64,000 bases of DNA from Vidua macroura (taxonomy: Eukaryota; Chordata; Aves; Passeriformes; Viduidae), in the NCBI RefSeq assembly GCF_024509145.1, contig NC_071588.1, positions 7,764,011 through 7,828,010 of the forward strand, read 5' to 3'. A model generated the notes under the pieces. That model was not told the DNA's origin. It worked only from the letters and a program-made list of their open reading frames with translations, and ran no database searches. Position 1 is the first letter of the stretch, and every line of letters starts with the position of its first letter. The position numbers and the translations under genes are program-made. Shown piece by piece: positions 23,378 to 36,785 of the stretch.

Positions 23378-26300
23378 TTGTATGACTGAAATAGCACCTA
23401 ATTCCCCTTCAGTTAATACCACAAAACAACTTCCATGTCAAAACTAAAGGAAAGCATTAGCACATGATTAAAGCAACAGATTATAACTTCAGACGTTTTA
23501 AAACTCTGGTTCATGTGTCTTAACAAAACTTCCAATTTTGGACACCATAAAGTCCCTGCAAAAATGCTACCGATGTCAGCTACCTTCAACTGAAATATTT
23601 TTTTTTTAAAAAATTCCTCTGCTGAGAACTGGCATGTCTTGGGCAGTGACAAGGACCCAGGACAGCTTAGCAACAGCTCTCTAAGCAGGCTGAGGCCTGC
23701 CAGGAGCAGGTGAAGGGCTTGTTACAGGCACTTGGGGAAGAAAACCGTGGGATCTCAATTGAGCAAATTGGCAGGTTTGTCTAAGGATGGATGGTGCACC
23801 AGCACCGAGTCACTGCTGCAGGCAAGGGACAGGCTTTGGCAGAGCTGTGGTTGGACTCAATGCTGTCTCCCAGCATCATGCCAAGGCCTTGACTAGCAAG
23901 GGCAGTGGGTGGGAACCAGGGTCTCCAGGCCATTTTGAAGGGCAAATACTCCCAAAAGTGGATGTTTTTACTCTTTCAAAGCCAGTGAAAGGCTTGTGGT
24001 TCCCAGGGCACATCTGACCCCCCTGGGATGGTTCCTCATTTCCTGCAAACCAGGTGTCTGCATGGGGAAGCAGGATGCACCACAGCTTCAGGCTCTCCTC
24101 ACAGCACTATTTAGTCACTGGGGTTATGGGAAATAGCCTGAACCATCCAGGAACTGACAGTGGACCCCATCCTGTTATCATGCTCTATGATGGCCTATCA
24201 GGAAATGACATAAATACCCTCATTACTCTCTATTTTATTTTTCATCATTGTGAAGCATCTTTTTTGTTTTGTTTCAGCTGGCAGTAGGTGACCAATAGCA
24301 GTGCCCTGGCTCCCCACATCCTGCTGGGCAAGGTCTGCCTCTGTCCCTCTGAGAATCGGGCAAAGGATGTGTCTGTTTGCCGGTGTTTTTTCTTGCTGCT
24401 CCAGTGATGTTGCCTAGGTCAGGAAATAAACCTTTTGGGAAGGGGCAGGAAAGCAGGCTTTTATTAAGCTGCCTGTGCTGAATGTCCACAGTGAGATGGG
24501 CACTGTGGTTCAGCTGGGACAAGCGCTATGAGTACGAGTTCACGCAGGTCTGGCTGTTTTGATCCAGAGTGACTCCAGGTCACTGACCCTTTCCCTCTTG
24601 GAAACCTGCATCTGTCTGGCGTGACCTTTACAGCAACATTTTAAATTTAACTTTTGCACTCTGCATCCTGCCTATGCTGAGAGGGGAAGCTCTCTTTCCA
24701 AAGAAAGCTTTCCATCCTTGGAAATACATTAAATAATACTGCTAGTGAATTGCCTTCTGAGAGTTACACACTGAACTGCTAATCAGGGGAGAGCCAGTGA
24801 ACACAGGGAGCCATTCACCAGGTTAGTGCCATTGTCTTCCCCTGCTGTGGTCACAAGGTCTTTGAGGACAGCAATATAGATATCATGGATACCATGGGTC
24901 CAACCAGCATCTGGCACTGAGCAGGCACTAGCTTGATACCTAGGGGGAACCCTCTTACTCTTGTCTGCTTTTCCTGCTCTGAACTGCCCAACAATCATCC
25001 AGAGAGACCTGTCACAGGGTGATTTTCTGATTTACAATGGGACTGTGGTAGAGTATTTCTAGCTCAGTTAACAGCTGTTTTGTTAACTCCTAATTTCTCC
25101 CATAATCTGTATATTTTTGTCGCAGCTAGGGCATGGTCTGTGATATATGATGGAGAGCTTTGCCATTAATCATGTACAAGTGAAAGTATAAACTGGTTTT
25201 ATTAGTTCTTGGTGTGCCAGGTCACATAAATTAACTGGAGCATGTGTTTAATGTGTCCTGAGCAGTGTCTCCTACCTTTCCTGCTAAGTCAATATGTCAC
25301 CCAGGAACTTCCTCTATCTGTACCAGCAGCAGGACCACAAACACTCTTGTGCTACCCTTGGGGTGACTTTTGCCTACACTGCATTTAGGGCCTGCCTATC
25401 CCTGTGGAAGGGGTTTTTAGTGTGACTGAAGTTTATAGGTGGGGGGAGCTAAGGCAAAGTGAGGTGACACAGTGGGTGTGCTGCCAGTGTGTGCAGCAGC
25501 ACGAGACCAGCCTGTATGTCTTGAGTGAGACTTGTGGGGCAGAAGCGTGAGGCCAATGAAAACTCCCTGAAACTATTTCACTGCAATTCAGGATGCTTCT
25601 ACATCTAAATCTCACCTGCTTAGGACAAAGCTATGAAAAAAACAGTGACTCAGCTCTGTATGGTTCCAGTGCACTTGCATTCCCTATGGTGCACTGTCAG
25701 TATCACTCCAAGGGCTTGGGTTTTCTTGGAAGGAAAGGGTGTAACCAATTCATTAGCTGACCCTGGCATCCTGATTTGCATAGGATGCTTCTGCTAACTC
25801 TAGAATAATAGTGGTGATTATAAACACATGATGGAGAGGGGTGAGGGTGGTGAAAGCCATTGTAATCACACATGGGGCGACGTGCTGACGGACGGGCTGC
25901 GGTTCAGGATCCGGGCTCTGGGCAGCCTGCTGAGCTCCCACACAGCGCGGGAAATCCCCCAAGCAGCTCAGCAGCTTTCCTGCAGGAATTCAGCTGTCCC
26001 CACAAGGGTCCTCCCGACATCAAGCTGCTGCCATTGAGCAACAGAGAAAATATAATATTGCCTCTATGAAATGCTGTCATCCAACTCCCAGATCAGAGCC
26101 TGTGATCCTGCACGTGCAGTCTAGACAGCCTGTGTCTCAGTCCCACAGCTCAGAGCCCCTGGATTGGCAAAGCCAGGGCAGCTGGAGCACAAAGTGTCTG
26201 TATTGTTTTTGTGTACTCCCGGCCCTCAAAGGATGCTGAGACTGATCAGGTTCTCACACAGACTCATTTGGGCTGATCTGACCCAGGGTGGTTGCAAATA

Positions 26301-29300
26301 CCTTTGATCTGGTATCATAGGTGGGCTCACACTCTCTCCTGACCTTAAATATCCTCTCTTGATATTATTTGGATACTCAAGTTTTGCTCAAAATACCTTC
26401 CATTCTTCCTAGTGCTATCAGAAGAACCTTGGCATGAGAACCAGATGTGGTACCTGCTCTCTTGGCACCCATTCACTTACACACAGACTATTAATGTGTA
26501 GGAGTGTGTTATAAATTATTTGATATATAGGTAAATCCCAGAGCCAGAGTGTAGTTTTTGGCACCCTCTTCCACAAGCTGATGTGAAAACTCTTTTATTT
26601 GAAGACTGAAAATTATTTGCTGGGTCTCACACTTTCCATATGAACTCGTGGGGACTCAGTGTGAAAGAGATGGACAACACCAGGCAAACATGCTCCTTGT
26701 TTTGGGGAGCTGTCAGATCTTTCTCCTCCCTTGTTCCACATGAATGCAATCTCCTGGCTTGTTCCCATCACTCTGATGTTTCCAAAATAGCTGCAGATAA
26801 GAGTCCAGTGACTTGGTTGTCATGCTTTTTTGAAGAGTTTTCAGCATGATTTTTCTATTATTCCCTCGTTTTGTTTTGGTTTTGTCTTCTGATTTTACTT
26901 GCTCAGAGAAGCAAAGCAAGAGAGGATATATAGCTTTGAGGGAAGAAAGAATGGTCTTAAACTCTAGACTCCTCAGTGCATTTGGACTTTTCCCTTTTAA
27001 CTTACAAACACAGAAATAATTTACATTTAGCTTACTAATGCCCAATGCATTAGCGAGAAAAAGATTCAGAATCTGAATATACTTACAAAGCCAGCACTTA
27101 TTTAGACAGGATGAATTAGACCATTTACTTTCTAATTGAAAATTTTAACTTTCTAACTTTATTTCTGATGCAGACTAGGATCTCCCATCAAGGGAGAAGC
27201 AAGCCTCCTTTTCTGGGTCTAAAAAATAAAGACCTGAATAGTTCATATAGAAAGGAAGATGTCTTGCCTAATACTGGCAATTAGCAGTTAACTTTGAGGC
27301 ACCAGTGTTTCTAGCATCAATCCATACATATTACATCCTGTCTAGTGGTCTCTGCCCTAACTCAGTAAGTACCCTTCTCATAGATAAAAATGTTTGTATT
27401 CTTCATAAAAAATGTCCATTTACTATCCTATGGAAGTCTAGTTTCCAGTGTATCTTTTAGAAATTATTCCTGTGATCAAATTGCCACAATGAAAAAAGAT
27501 TTCTTCTTACCATGTCCTTGTTCTTTTTGCCTATAGAAATAACAAACATCTCATGTCCTTAGAAGGTCTCATGTAGGCCCTTTGGTAACTGGTTTGGGAA
27601 TTGTTCTTGCCATTTCCTAGCTACTGACTTGGCACTGCTGGATATTTTTCTGGTGCAGAAAATAAGGGGGGAAGGGTGTGCTCCTTTCAGCAGGTAGAAG
27701 GGACTGAAGAGTTGCTTGAATAGTTACTTGGCACTTGTTCCAGTGCTTAAAAACACTCCTGTTTCTCAATTGGGCCCTATTTTTCTCCTAAAAACATTCC
27801 CTGATTTGTGACCTATCTGCAGGTGCCTGGGTTTTTGTTGGCTGAGTGTCCACATCCAGAAGTGACATTGACTATTTGAGGATTTGTTTCTTGCCTTGCA
27901 AAAACATTTAGATTTCCAGAGCCAGAGTCCCCATGACCATGGGCTGGTGACTGGGTTTGTTTTCACACGCAGAGGAGAGGGGATGTTGCAGAATGACTGT
28001 TGGAGGCTCACCCAACTCTGGCAGGTGCCTGGGTTGAGATCATGCTGGGAACTTGAATTGTTGCCAAGTTGATGTGAGAGAGGATCATCTCATTTGTCCT
28101 TTTCCCACCCAGCTGTTTTCTGTCAGGTGTTTGTCCTATCAGCTCATACACAGTTCTGAGCACCAAAGCCATATCCCAAGCATGTCCTTCCCATATCGGA
28201 GGCTCATATTTTCACTTTCACAAGCTGCTGTGTCTACTGGGACTTTTCTCAATTTTTAAATCCATTTATGACTGAGCAAGACTATGGTTTAAGCTTGAAA
28301 ATACCTCAAGGCTCTCTCAGGACTTACTTTGTGTCTATCATGGTCTTAATGGTCTGGGCATGGGGTGACATCTTTGTGCCAGCTCTACTAGTGATTTCCT
28401 GGCTGCCACTCTACCATTTTACCTGTGGAGGGGAGCTTGCAGCAGTAATTTCTGTTAATTTCTCTTTTTCCCTTCATAAATCTGCAAGGAGACATAGTCA
28501 GCAAAGGACAGTTTCTCACTGTTTGCACCAGGCTTTAGATGAGCTGCACACTCCTCAGTTATGGGGAACCCAGGGCCCACCCAGACATGTCTATGTTCAA
28601 AAATTAGGAATGAATCCATTATGTTCAGTGTTGTGTCAATCCACCCAAATTCCCTCTGAAAGCCAGACCAGAAACACTGATATGTCTAAATAATTAATTT
28701 CAAAACTGTTCCCAAACCTGGAAACCCAAATAAGACACAGGCTCCCTCTAGGAAGGATGTTAATACACGAAAGTGTGACACACAATGAAAAAGAGATTAC
28801 TGGACAAAGAGCTCTGTTATCTTATTGATTTGCAATAAATATGGATTATGTGTTTAACAGATTTCTATTCTACTGTCCTATAACTCCCCCCAACCGGGAG
28901 ACTTATGTTAACCAAATGCATCACACTTTATTTGTTTTTCTAAGAGCAAACCATCTGTGCACCGGTAAAGTTTTTATGGCCTATGAAAGAGTACTTATAG
29001 GTGCAAAATATCAACATTCCTGTAAAATTAAATTAATTACCTGTTTGGGAACAAGGATTCCTTTCTCCCTCGTTTAACTGGAATTCCCAGGTCTGCCCTC
29101 CAGTTCCCTTCAAAACTGGGAACCCAATCAGATTAATCAAGGCGAAAGGCATTTCCGCTCGCTATTCAAAACACTGCAGCTCCCCTTTGTCCTTATCATG
29201 AAGCTGTTCAATCACTCACTGCCATAGAGGAATGGGATTGGTTGGGGATGGGGACAATGCATGTGCTTCCTTTGACTCAGATCTACCTTCCTTCCCTTTA

Positions 29301-32300
29301 GAGTCGCTTTCTATTGCTTGGAGCCCAAAAGTAAAAGCTGCTCCAGAGGGATGCAGTGAGATGGTCTGAGCAAATGTACTTGCTGAGGTGAAGGAATCTA
29401 GATTATAATTTCGCTGGCTCATCTTTCCTGTGTAAGAGGTCTGTGCTTCATTTTTTGCTCTTTTTCTCTGAGAATGATTACAGGACTCTGTTATCCTTCC
29501 TTTATATTTCATGTGGTATCAGCTATGCCACATAGTTTGCCATCACATCCTTTCTTTTTGTTTGAAAAGAGTGTATAATCTATCCCAGCAGATAGCTACA
29601 CTTTGGCAGGAATATGCTTAAAATTCAGTGATGAAGCATAAAGGGTAATGGATAGCATGATGTGGAAGGAAGAGATGCAAAATAGACATAGCTCTGCAGG
29701 AAATTGCATAAAGTCAAGAAGCCACTTTAGTGTAGATCTCGGGAGAACTTTCTTTACAAAAATCAAGTGATTCCTCAAAAAATAAACTCTCCCACTTCTG
29801 AAAGCAATACACTCTCAAATGCCCAGTTGGCATTTACCCTTATGAAAACCATTTTAAAGGCAGAGGAATTTCAGAAGCAGCCTATCTGTAAATTATTTTA
29901 ATCCTCTAACTATAAATATGGAGAAATCATAACCACAATGGTGGAATCCCTAGCAAAAGCCTCCCTAGCTATTAAAACAGTTTAAGGATCTGGAAGCAAA
30001 AACTTCTCCAGTTTAGCTTATGTAGTGCCCTTCTGGTTATAGCCTTCACGAGTGTCTCTAGAAAACCTGCATGTGAGAATATCAACTGTAAAGATGGGCT
30101 GACCACAGATATGTCCCATGTCCTGGGATAACAAACTCCTCTACACTGTAGCCTTAGTCACGGGAGAAAACTCTCCATGCTCCTCGCAGAAATTGGGATT
30201 TAAAACCATTAGAAACAGACAGAGGCACAACAGATAGAGCTAGAAGTCATAAATTTTTACATTGTTACAGTTGGCTCTGGAGACTTTATGTAGCTGATTC
30301 AGGAAAACACCTGCATTAGAGATGGAGAAGATTCCTTGTGTACCCCAGAACCCTTCCTTACAATCCTGCATGCCACTGGTGCCAGCAGAGTTTTTATGTC
30401 TTGGACAATGGATTTCTTTCTCTCACTTCTCTTGGAGGGTGATTAGAACCCATCAGCTGAATGTCCTTTAGTTTTAGGTTATCATTTAGCTTGAGCATTC
30501 CATGGTGTTTGATATCAGTACAAGTCCACAGCCAGATGTAGACACGGATCTGAGCTGGCTCAGCAGGAATTCCCTGCTGGAATGGTCTGACTGGGGAGTG
30601 GACAGTGTATGCTGGCATGTGGCTCACAGGAACTCGGCACCTTTAAGACAGTTCTGTGGCTGTGGTCATGCCAGAGGAGGAGTTTCCCCCTTTCTCTTTG
30701 TCCATGTGACACACACTGAAGGATGCCTGAAATATTAAAATAAACAGAAAGCTTTACTTGCAGAACCTGTCTGCTAAGCCAGGAATCACATTTCTTGCTG
30801 CAGTTTCAAACTGCCATCCAGAGACTTGTAAAACATTGACAAAAACCCCTTTGCCCCCAGAGCTTTCAACAAAAACAACAGCCAGTAATCACACCCATCC
30901 CTGAAAGAGCAAATATATTAAAGTCAGTTTCTGCTTTACTCTCCTTGCTTTTACCCCCACAAAAGGAGGATCTTTGAGCATATTCTCTTTTGTAATTTCA
31001 ATTTTTTTTCCATTCCTGCTATTATAGCTGATTTAAGGATTAGAAGGCCCCAACGTGCCAGATGTGAGGGAAGCAGGCTTAGTGGATATAGTAAAAGAAA
31101 TGTAAGGAAATCCCCTGATCTAAAGGCCCATGTCCTGCTCACTCTCATCACTGCCTGCTTTCAATGGGGAATGAGTAATCCCGTGTTCCACAGAGCAGTG
31201 CCAGCTTGTAAGTGGGACTGCTCTAAGGCTGCCTTACTACTGCAAGGTGTAGTAAAGCACAGGGTACCCATAAGACAGAGACCTCTAAGCAGATTATTGA
31301 TGCATCTAAGCAGATGTTACATAGACACTGGCTCTGTAAGCTCCATTCCTCAGAGACATGTTGGACTCAATAGTCACCACATATACACACACAAGGACAG
31401 TGTAGGGTTAGTTTGTGACTCACCCAGGAAGTCTGTGGCACTGCCAGGAACTGCACACCGGTCTGAAGGATGAGTGCTTATATTCTGCATGGTAGATCTC
31501 CCTGTTTTTCCAGCTACATTCTAATAAAATGCCTATTGCCATCTCTATTGTGAAGACAGGGATTTCACTAAATGACTTTTTTTGAAAAAAAGTCTCAGTG
31601 AATAGAAATAATGAAGAATATTCATGGCTGAGGTTTGAGCTTCATAATAACTGAACAATCTTTTATCCCCTGACACTTCTTGGTACTATATACATACTCA
31701 GAAGGATGCTGCAAATGTCTTATTTGACTGAGACGCTTGTGAATTTATGTAGAGTTTTTAGGTGATGATGTTTTATGGAATATATCCCAGAGCCCTCTGT
31801 CCTTGTGTTTGGAGAGAAGGTTCAGCTTATATGCCACCCACAGGATCCATCAACTCTTCAGCTGAAAAAAAGAATTGAGGCATTGCCAAAGGTGCTTGGT
31901 GTTCTTGTCTATCCTTTGCTCCTCTACAATCTCAAGTAGTGGGACTTGAGAAGATATGTGAAGTGAAAAAGCAATTTAATTCTACATCCATGCAAGCCAA
32001 CTCACACTATCCCACCCTTAGGACTAACATATTTCATAGCAGCTGGGCAGAGTATCCCAGGTTAGGTGTCCAGTGCTCCTGGTAATCCACAGTCAGCAGC
32101 CAGTTCGTAGTTGGGTTTTTTTGGTGAATACCAATCCCACAGACAGATGCACTTTTTTCCCCTCTGGTTTTCTTAGGAAATACTCTTTCAGCTGTTTGGA
32201 CACACAGACCTTGCTCATCTAAGAGTAAGGACAGCGGGGATAGAGAGCATCCTCCTCTCGTCTATCCACGCAGCTGGACTCAGCTGCGGCTGCTGAGCAG

Positions 32301-35199
32301 AAGCAGTGCCCAAAATAAGATCCCTCCACCCTGTCATCTGAGGTCAAGTTTGAGAGCAAAATTGGAAAGTTCTATACATGGAGAGGAGACCTCCAGTCCT
32401 TCTGGTGAGAGAAAAGATGAAAAGGTGCTGGACAATAGATAAAGCCTTTCTTAAGCATCAGAGAGGGAAGGGGAAGCTGTCTGGGCTGCTGTGCTCTAGG
32501 TGATGGGAGACAAAACCATCCAAAACACCATCCCCACAGATGAATGGGAAACCTTGTTTTGTCTTGGGGATGTTCACATTCAGTTTAAGAGAGAGGTTTG
32601 CTCATATAAGCCCCAAGGACCAAAGAAGCCAGGAAAGCACAGACTTAACATCTCAACAACTCACAGAGGAGGTGATAGAGAGATGGTGAAACAGGGGAAG
32701 GCAAAATTGTAAGCTTTTATTAGGTGTAGATGATAACAAATGCACTAAGCAACCACTGTGTGTTTGGCATCCCAGGAACTCTGACTCCAGAGCTGGCATC
32801 TAGGGAAATGAGCTCTCCAAACTGTGAAGCTCAAGAGCTTTGCTGAAAATGTATGTCAGCTCTTTTTTTATCAAATGCTGCAGGAGATCAAGTGAGACAA
32901 TTTGTTTCACCTGAATCTGCAAATCATTGCTAGGTCATTGGGCTCATCTACACACACAGCAAGAGCATCTGGCTGGCCTCCCTAAGTGCTGGCTGAGTGC
33001 TTTGCAGCTCTTCAGCCACAAGTGCTGGGAGCAAGGTGTGAGGTGCTGAACTGAAATTGCCAGCTGACAACTTCCAGGGAGCTTGGGAAGCTCCCTGCAG
33101 CCTGTTCCCTCTTACACTTTCTGACTTCCGTGACCTCTCCACAGATGTGAAAATGGCACCTGAGAGGCCTGTGTGCAGAGCTGGTAATTTGTCCTCACCC
33201 AGTCTATTCCAGTATGCAGAAACATGCATGGTGTGAGAAATGTGTCCATGGCATAAAGCCAGAGCCAAAACAGACAAAGAAATAATGTTTACCCCCAGGG
33301 CCTTTCTGACAAACAATAAAAAAGCAATAGAGGCAAGATAGATTACGCGTCAGCTAAAATATTACTTCTTCCTGCCAATTCGTATAAAAGGAGGCAAAGC
33401 TGCTCTTCATGCTGAACCAAAACTTCTGTTAAAATACTCAGGGAAAACAATCATTTAGACAGCATCTTTCTTTCTAGCCAATGACAATAATATTCCTGTT
33501 AAATCTTTATTGTGACAGTCAGCTTTATGGGATGCAACAGGTAGTTTGCTTTGACTACAGAGCCGCCCAAAGGACTAGAGAACTTAGAGCCTGAGATGAA
33601 CACTCTGGTGACATCTTTGCAAGCAGAGAAATGAACTAATTCCACCTTCATCACGTACAGAAAGCAGCTTTAGGTTAGTTGTTGGCTACTTTCTGCCCTG
33701 TGAAAAACTCACTTTCAAAGGCATCAAGGAAACGATTGCCACTTGGGCCTCAGAGGGAATGACAAGCAGGAATGCCAGCCTGCCTCACCTGAGCCAGCAA
33801 ACAGCAGCTAGCTCCTGACTGGATGCCTGTGCTCACCTGAATGGGTCTGTACAACATGGAGATGAATAGGGACCATGTGAATATTTTATTCAATAAACTT
33901 GGCTCTGCTGTTGTGTGGTGGGTGAGGCATGTGATTTATTACTTACAAGAATTTGGACAGCCCCTGGCTTAATGTGAAAACACTGGCAAGTGTCAGGAAA
34001 TTCACGAACTTTACACACATGATTATCGATGACTTGTATTAGCAAACAATTCTGGATATCCTCCCTTTTGCAACAATACCAGTGGCCAAGCAGAGCAAAA
34101 CAGCCATGTGGGCCTAAGGTGGTAAATCACACACCATCATCTGCAAATAACACACAGTCAGGAATTTGGCTGTGTGACATCAGCAAGAGGCAAAGGCTCT
34201 GCTTAGGAACAGATTAAGAAAGAAGAGTTTACCCACTTCTGCAAAGCCTGGGTAAGTTTCCAACAGGCACCACCTGTAGCAGTGTACAAGACATAGGATG
34301 CCATACCTCTCTCCATTAAATTTGATGGGCATTACTCAGAGTCTCTGTGGATATCTGTGCCATAACATGAGCTGATAAAGGAGACCCACGCCTTTTTCAG
34401 TGAAAAATATGATCAGACAGATGAGATAAGCTTCAGACAGCTTTCTTGGCTTGGCAAAACTAAAACTTCCTGTTACAGAAAACTACACTCTGCACTCAAC
34501 AGAAACAAATTTTGAATACTGGGCTTCCATGTTGGTTATTGGATGAAAGTACATGTTTCTGTGAGTCAGACAGATCCTACTCACACCTACCCATACTTGT
34601 CTAAACCCACAAATCTGGCAGTGGGACAGGTTGTTTATGCACAAGCATTTGTACCTGAAATGAAGAGTACAGAGTGGCATATATAAAGTACTTAATTTAT
34701 AAAGTAAGATCTATTTCAATAAACGTAGTTGAAGCGTGCAGTTCAGGGGAGATCAGGTAATACAACATCATGCTATGCACAGACACTGAATATGAAGCTC
34801 TTCAGAAAGGACTGTTCTGCTCTGAAAATTCACCACTTGTCCCACTTTGGAGTTAGGAGATTGTTTAGATTTTAATTAAGTACTTAAACATATGCTTAAT
34901 CAAACCTATTCATAGACAAACTGTAATGGAAACCAAGCCACTCCAGTATAATGGTGCTTAAGAGTGAAGTTGACTGGGATTATTAATATAACCACTCTTA
35001 CCTGGGTGAAAGGGAAACTAAGAATGGCCTTCCAAGTAAGAATAGCAAGAAAACTAAGAAACATATCCAGAAGTAATGAACCCCATTATAGCCAAGAAGG
35101 ATAAGTCCCCCAGTCAGGAAGCACTCATAAATACCTATTTCTGTTCTGATTTTTTTAAAAAAGAAGGCATATTTCTATCTTTCAGTGATAATGGCATCC
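23378..35199. other. Mostly unique, AT-richer noncoding DNA
   Basis: Almost 12 kb without a supportable gene. Open frames are short (141 codons at most, 28268-28693 plus) and lack domains. A candidate conserved-element-like patch sits near 29085-29215: a GATTAATC palindrome plus three CpGs in an otherwise CpG-poor area. Isolated donor-like motifs on either strand (for example 34251 plus) do not assemble into a gene model. Confidence 0.5.
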
Positions 35200-36365
35200 T
35201 CTCTGGTCCATCAGAAACCAGGGAAAACTTTCAATAGGAAGCAGTCAGCTGCTTTAAAATCAGCAGAAGTGGAGCTGTATGACCTGCTACTGTTGGATTT
35301 AAGGAAATGTTGGAATATGAGGGAAATTCCACAAGACTGAAGAGAATTCAAAAAGTGCCAACATTTGAACAGGGGTAGATGGAAAATCCCAGGTGGTATT
35401 AACTCAGTTAAACAGATGCTGATTCTGGGTTCAGTTGTGAAAAGACTGATACTGGATACAAGCATTGAAGAATTGCATATTCTTTTGCAATTATATCAAT
35501 ATCTTATATTAATATCTTCAATATTGCATTGAAGAAAGGCAGCATATTTTATTCCAGTCAGCATAATGGTATGGAAAATAAGTTTTGCCAAACAAATTTT
35601 TTTTGATGAAATTACAAGCTTCATTAATAAAAATGTCTTTGATATAATATAGAGATTTTCCTATAAGGCATAAGGTTTATTTGCACAACACTGACAAAAA
35701 GGCTGAGCACTCCACAAAGCAGTGTTAATATTTCCTACATGTAATAGAATTAGGGAACTGACAGAACACAAAATATTTGTAAATTAGAAACTGTGATGAA
35801 ATGGGGCTGTTTCTGATAGCATCCTGCCCTTGACTAAATGCCTTCCAGTTTTTTTCTTAAGGATTTCGAACGAATGCAGATTTAAGTAGGGGTAACACTG
35901 GAAGTGGCTCTAAAAGGGAATGTGGTACTGCACCAAGAATGAAGCTCTGGCTTGTTTCATCAATATGCACTCAAAGTTGACCAAATGAAAAACCAAACAA
36001 CCAATGTGAAGACTGGAGGTCCCATTTCTAAGGCATGAAGTTCTAAAAATATTAGAAAGGCACTGGGGAACACAAAACAATCAGTACAAAACTGTGGCTA
36101 AGAGTCTTTAAACTCCAAAAGAACAGACTATCAGGAGAGATGAAAATTGTATTATCTTTGCCTGAGGAATTAGTGAGACCACTTCTAGAATATCTATCCT
36201 GTCCTACTCTTCAAAAGGATGTGGAAAATTTTGGGATACACTCAAAAATTTATGTCTAAATGGGACAAGGTTTGGAAACTATACCAGAAAACAAAGGACT
36301 TGTAGAACATAATCTATGTAATTTATTGAGGAGAAACCTAGAAGAGACTTTGAAGAAAGCTGCAA
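35200..36365 (+). mobile_element. Ancient CR1/L3-type LINE fragment (RT region remnant)
   Basis: Scattered blocks match, from memory, the order of the reverse-transcriptase part of old amniote CR1-like LINEs. A 'tttaaaatcagcag' block (~35253) is followed by an 'actgaagagaatt' block and a 'caggtggtattaactcagtt' block. Next come a 'gccaaacaaattttttttga' block (~35588), an 'attagggaactgac' block and a 'gagaccacttctagaat' block (~36176). A 'tcaaaaggatgtgga' block (~36212) and a 'gaggagaaacctagaagaga' block close the series. Stops and indels in every frame show it is long dead. The left boundary is uncertain (35.08-35.21 kb). It is far more diverged than the CR1 at 47.6 kb and therefore much older. 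Confidence 0.65.
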
Positions 36366-36644
36366 CTTTTTCTGTGCTCATTTTTGCTTGAAGGGAAACG
36401 AAATTTTAAAATCTGACATCTTTCATGAAATGGATCTCCTGGTCTCTGAGCTGTTCTCATCCCAATGATCCTAAACTCTAACAAATCTTATGCCAAGGGT
36501 AACACAAAGCTGAATTTTAACGGGAGATTGGTTACATTTCTTTCTAGACAAATAATTTGCTGGTGTGTGCAGCTCCAGAATTACACACCCCAATGGCCAG
36601 AACAAGTTTTTCTTGCACCCAGTGAGACCAGGTGGCTGAAAAAT

Positions 36645-36785
36645 GGTTAGTGAAGGCAAGGACTAAACTGTAAGCATCCTGGGCTCTAATCCCACCTAAG
36701 CCCCTGCCTGATATTTTGAACCTGAGCAAGCATTTCACCCCCTCAGCCTCCAGTCCAGCTGTAGAACTGGGAAAAATTCAAGATC
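36645..36785 (+). mobile_element. MIR-like SINE remnant
   Basis: The order of motifs follows the MIR core: a 'tcctgggctctaatccca' block, then 'gaacctgagcaagcatttc', then 'cctcagcctcc' and 'tgtagaactggg'. These correspond to the familiar 'ctgggttc-aatccca', 'accttgggcaagtcac', 'cctcagtttcc' and 'tgtaaaatggg' signposts. It lies a few hundred bases downstream of the ancient LINE. Divergence is high, as expected for a SINE that predates birds. Confidence 0.6.

Noticed and set aside
34206..34251. 45-base exon-like segment (acceptor CTTAG, donor GTAAGT) reading EQIKKEEFTHFCKAW
   Set aside because: The upstream pyrimidine tract is poor, and 15 open codons are expected often by chance.
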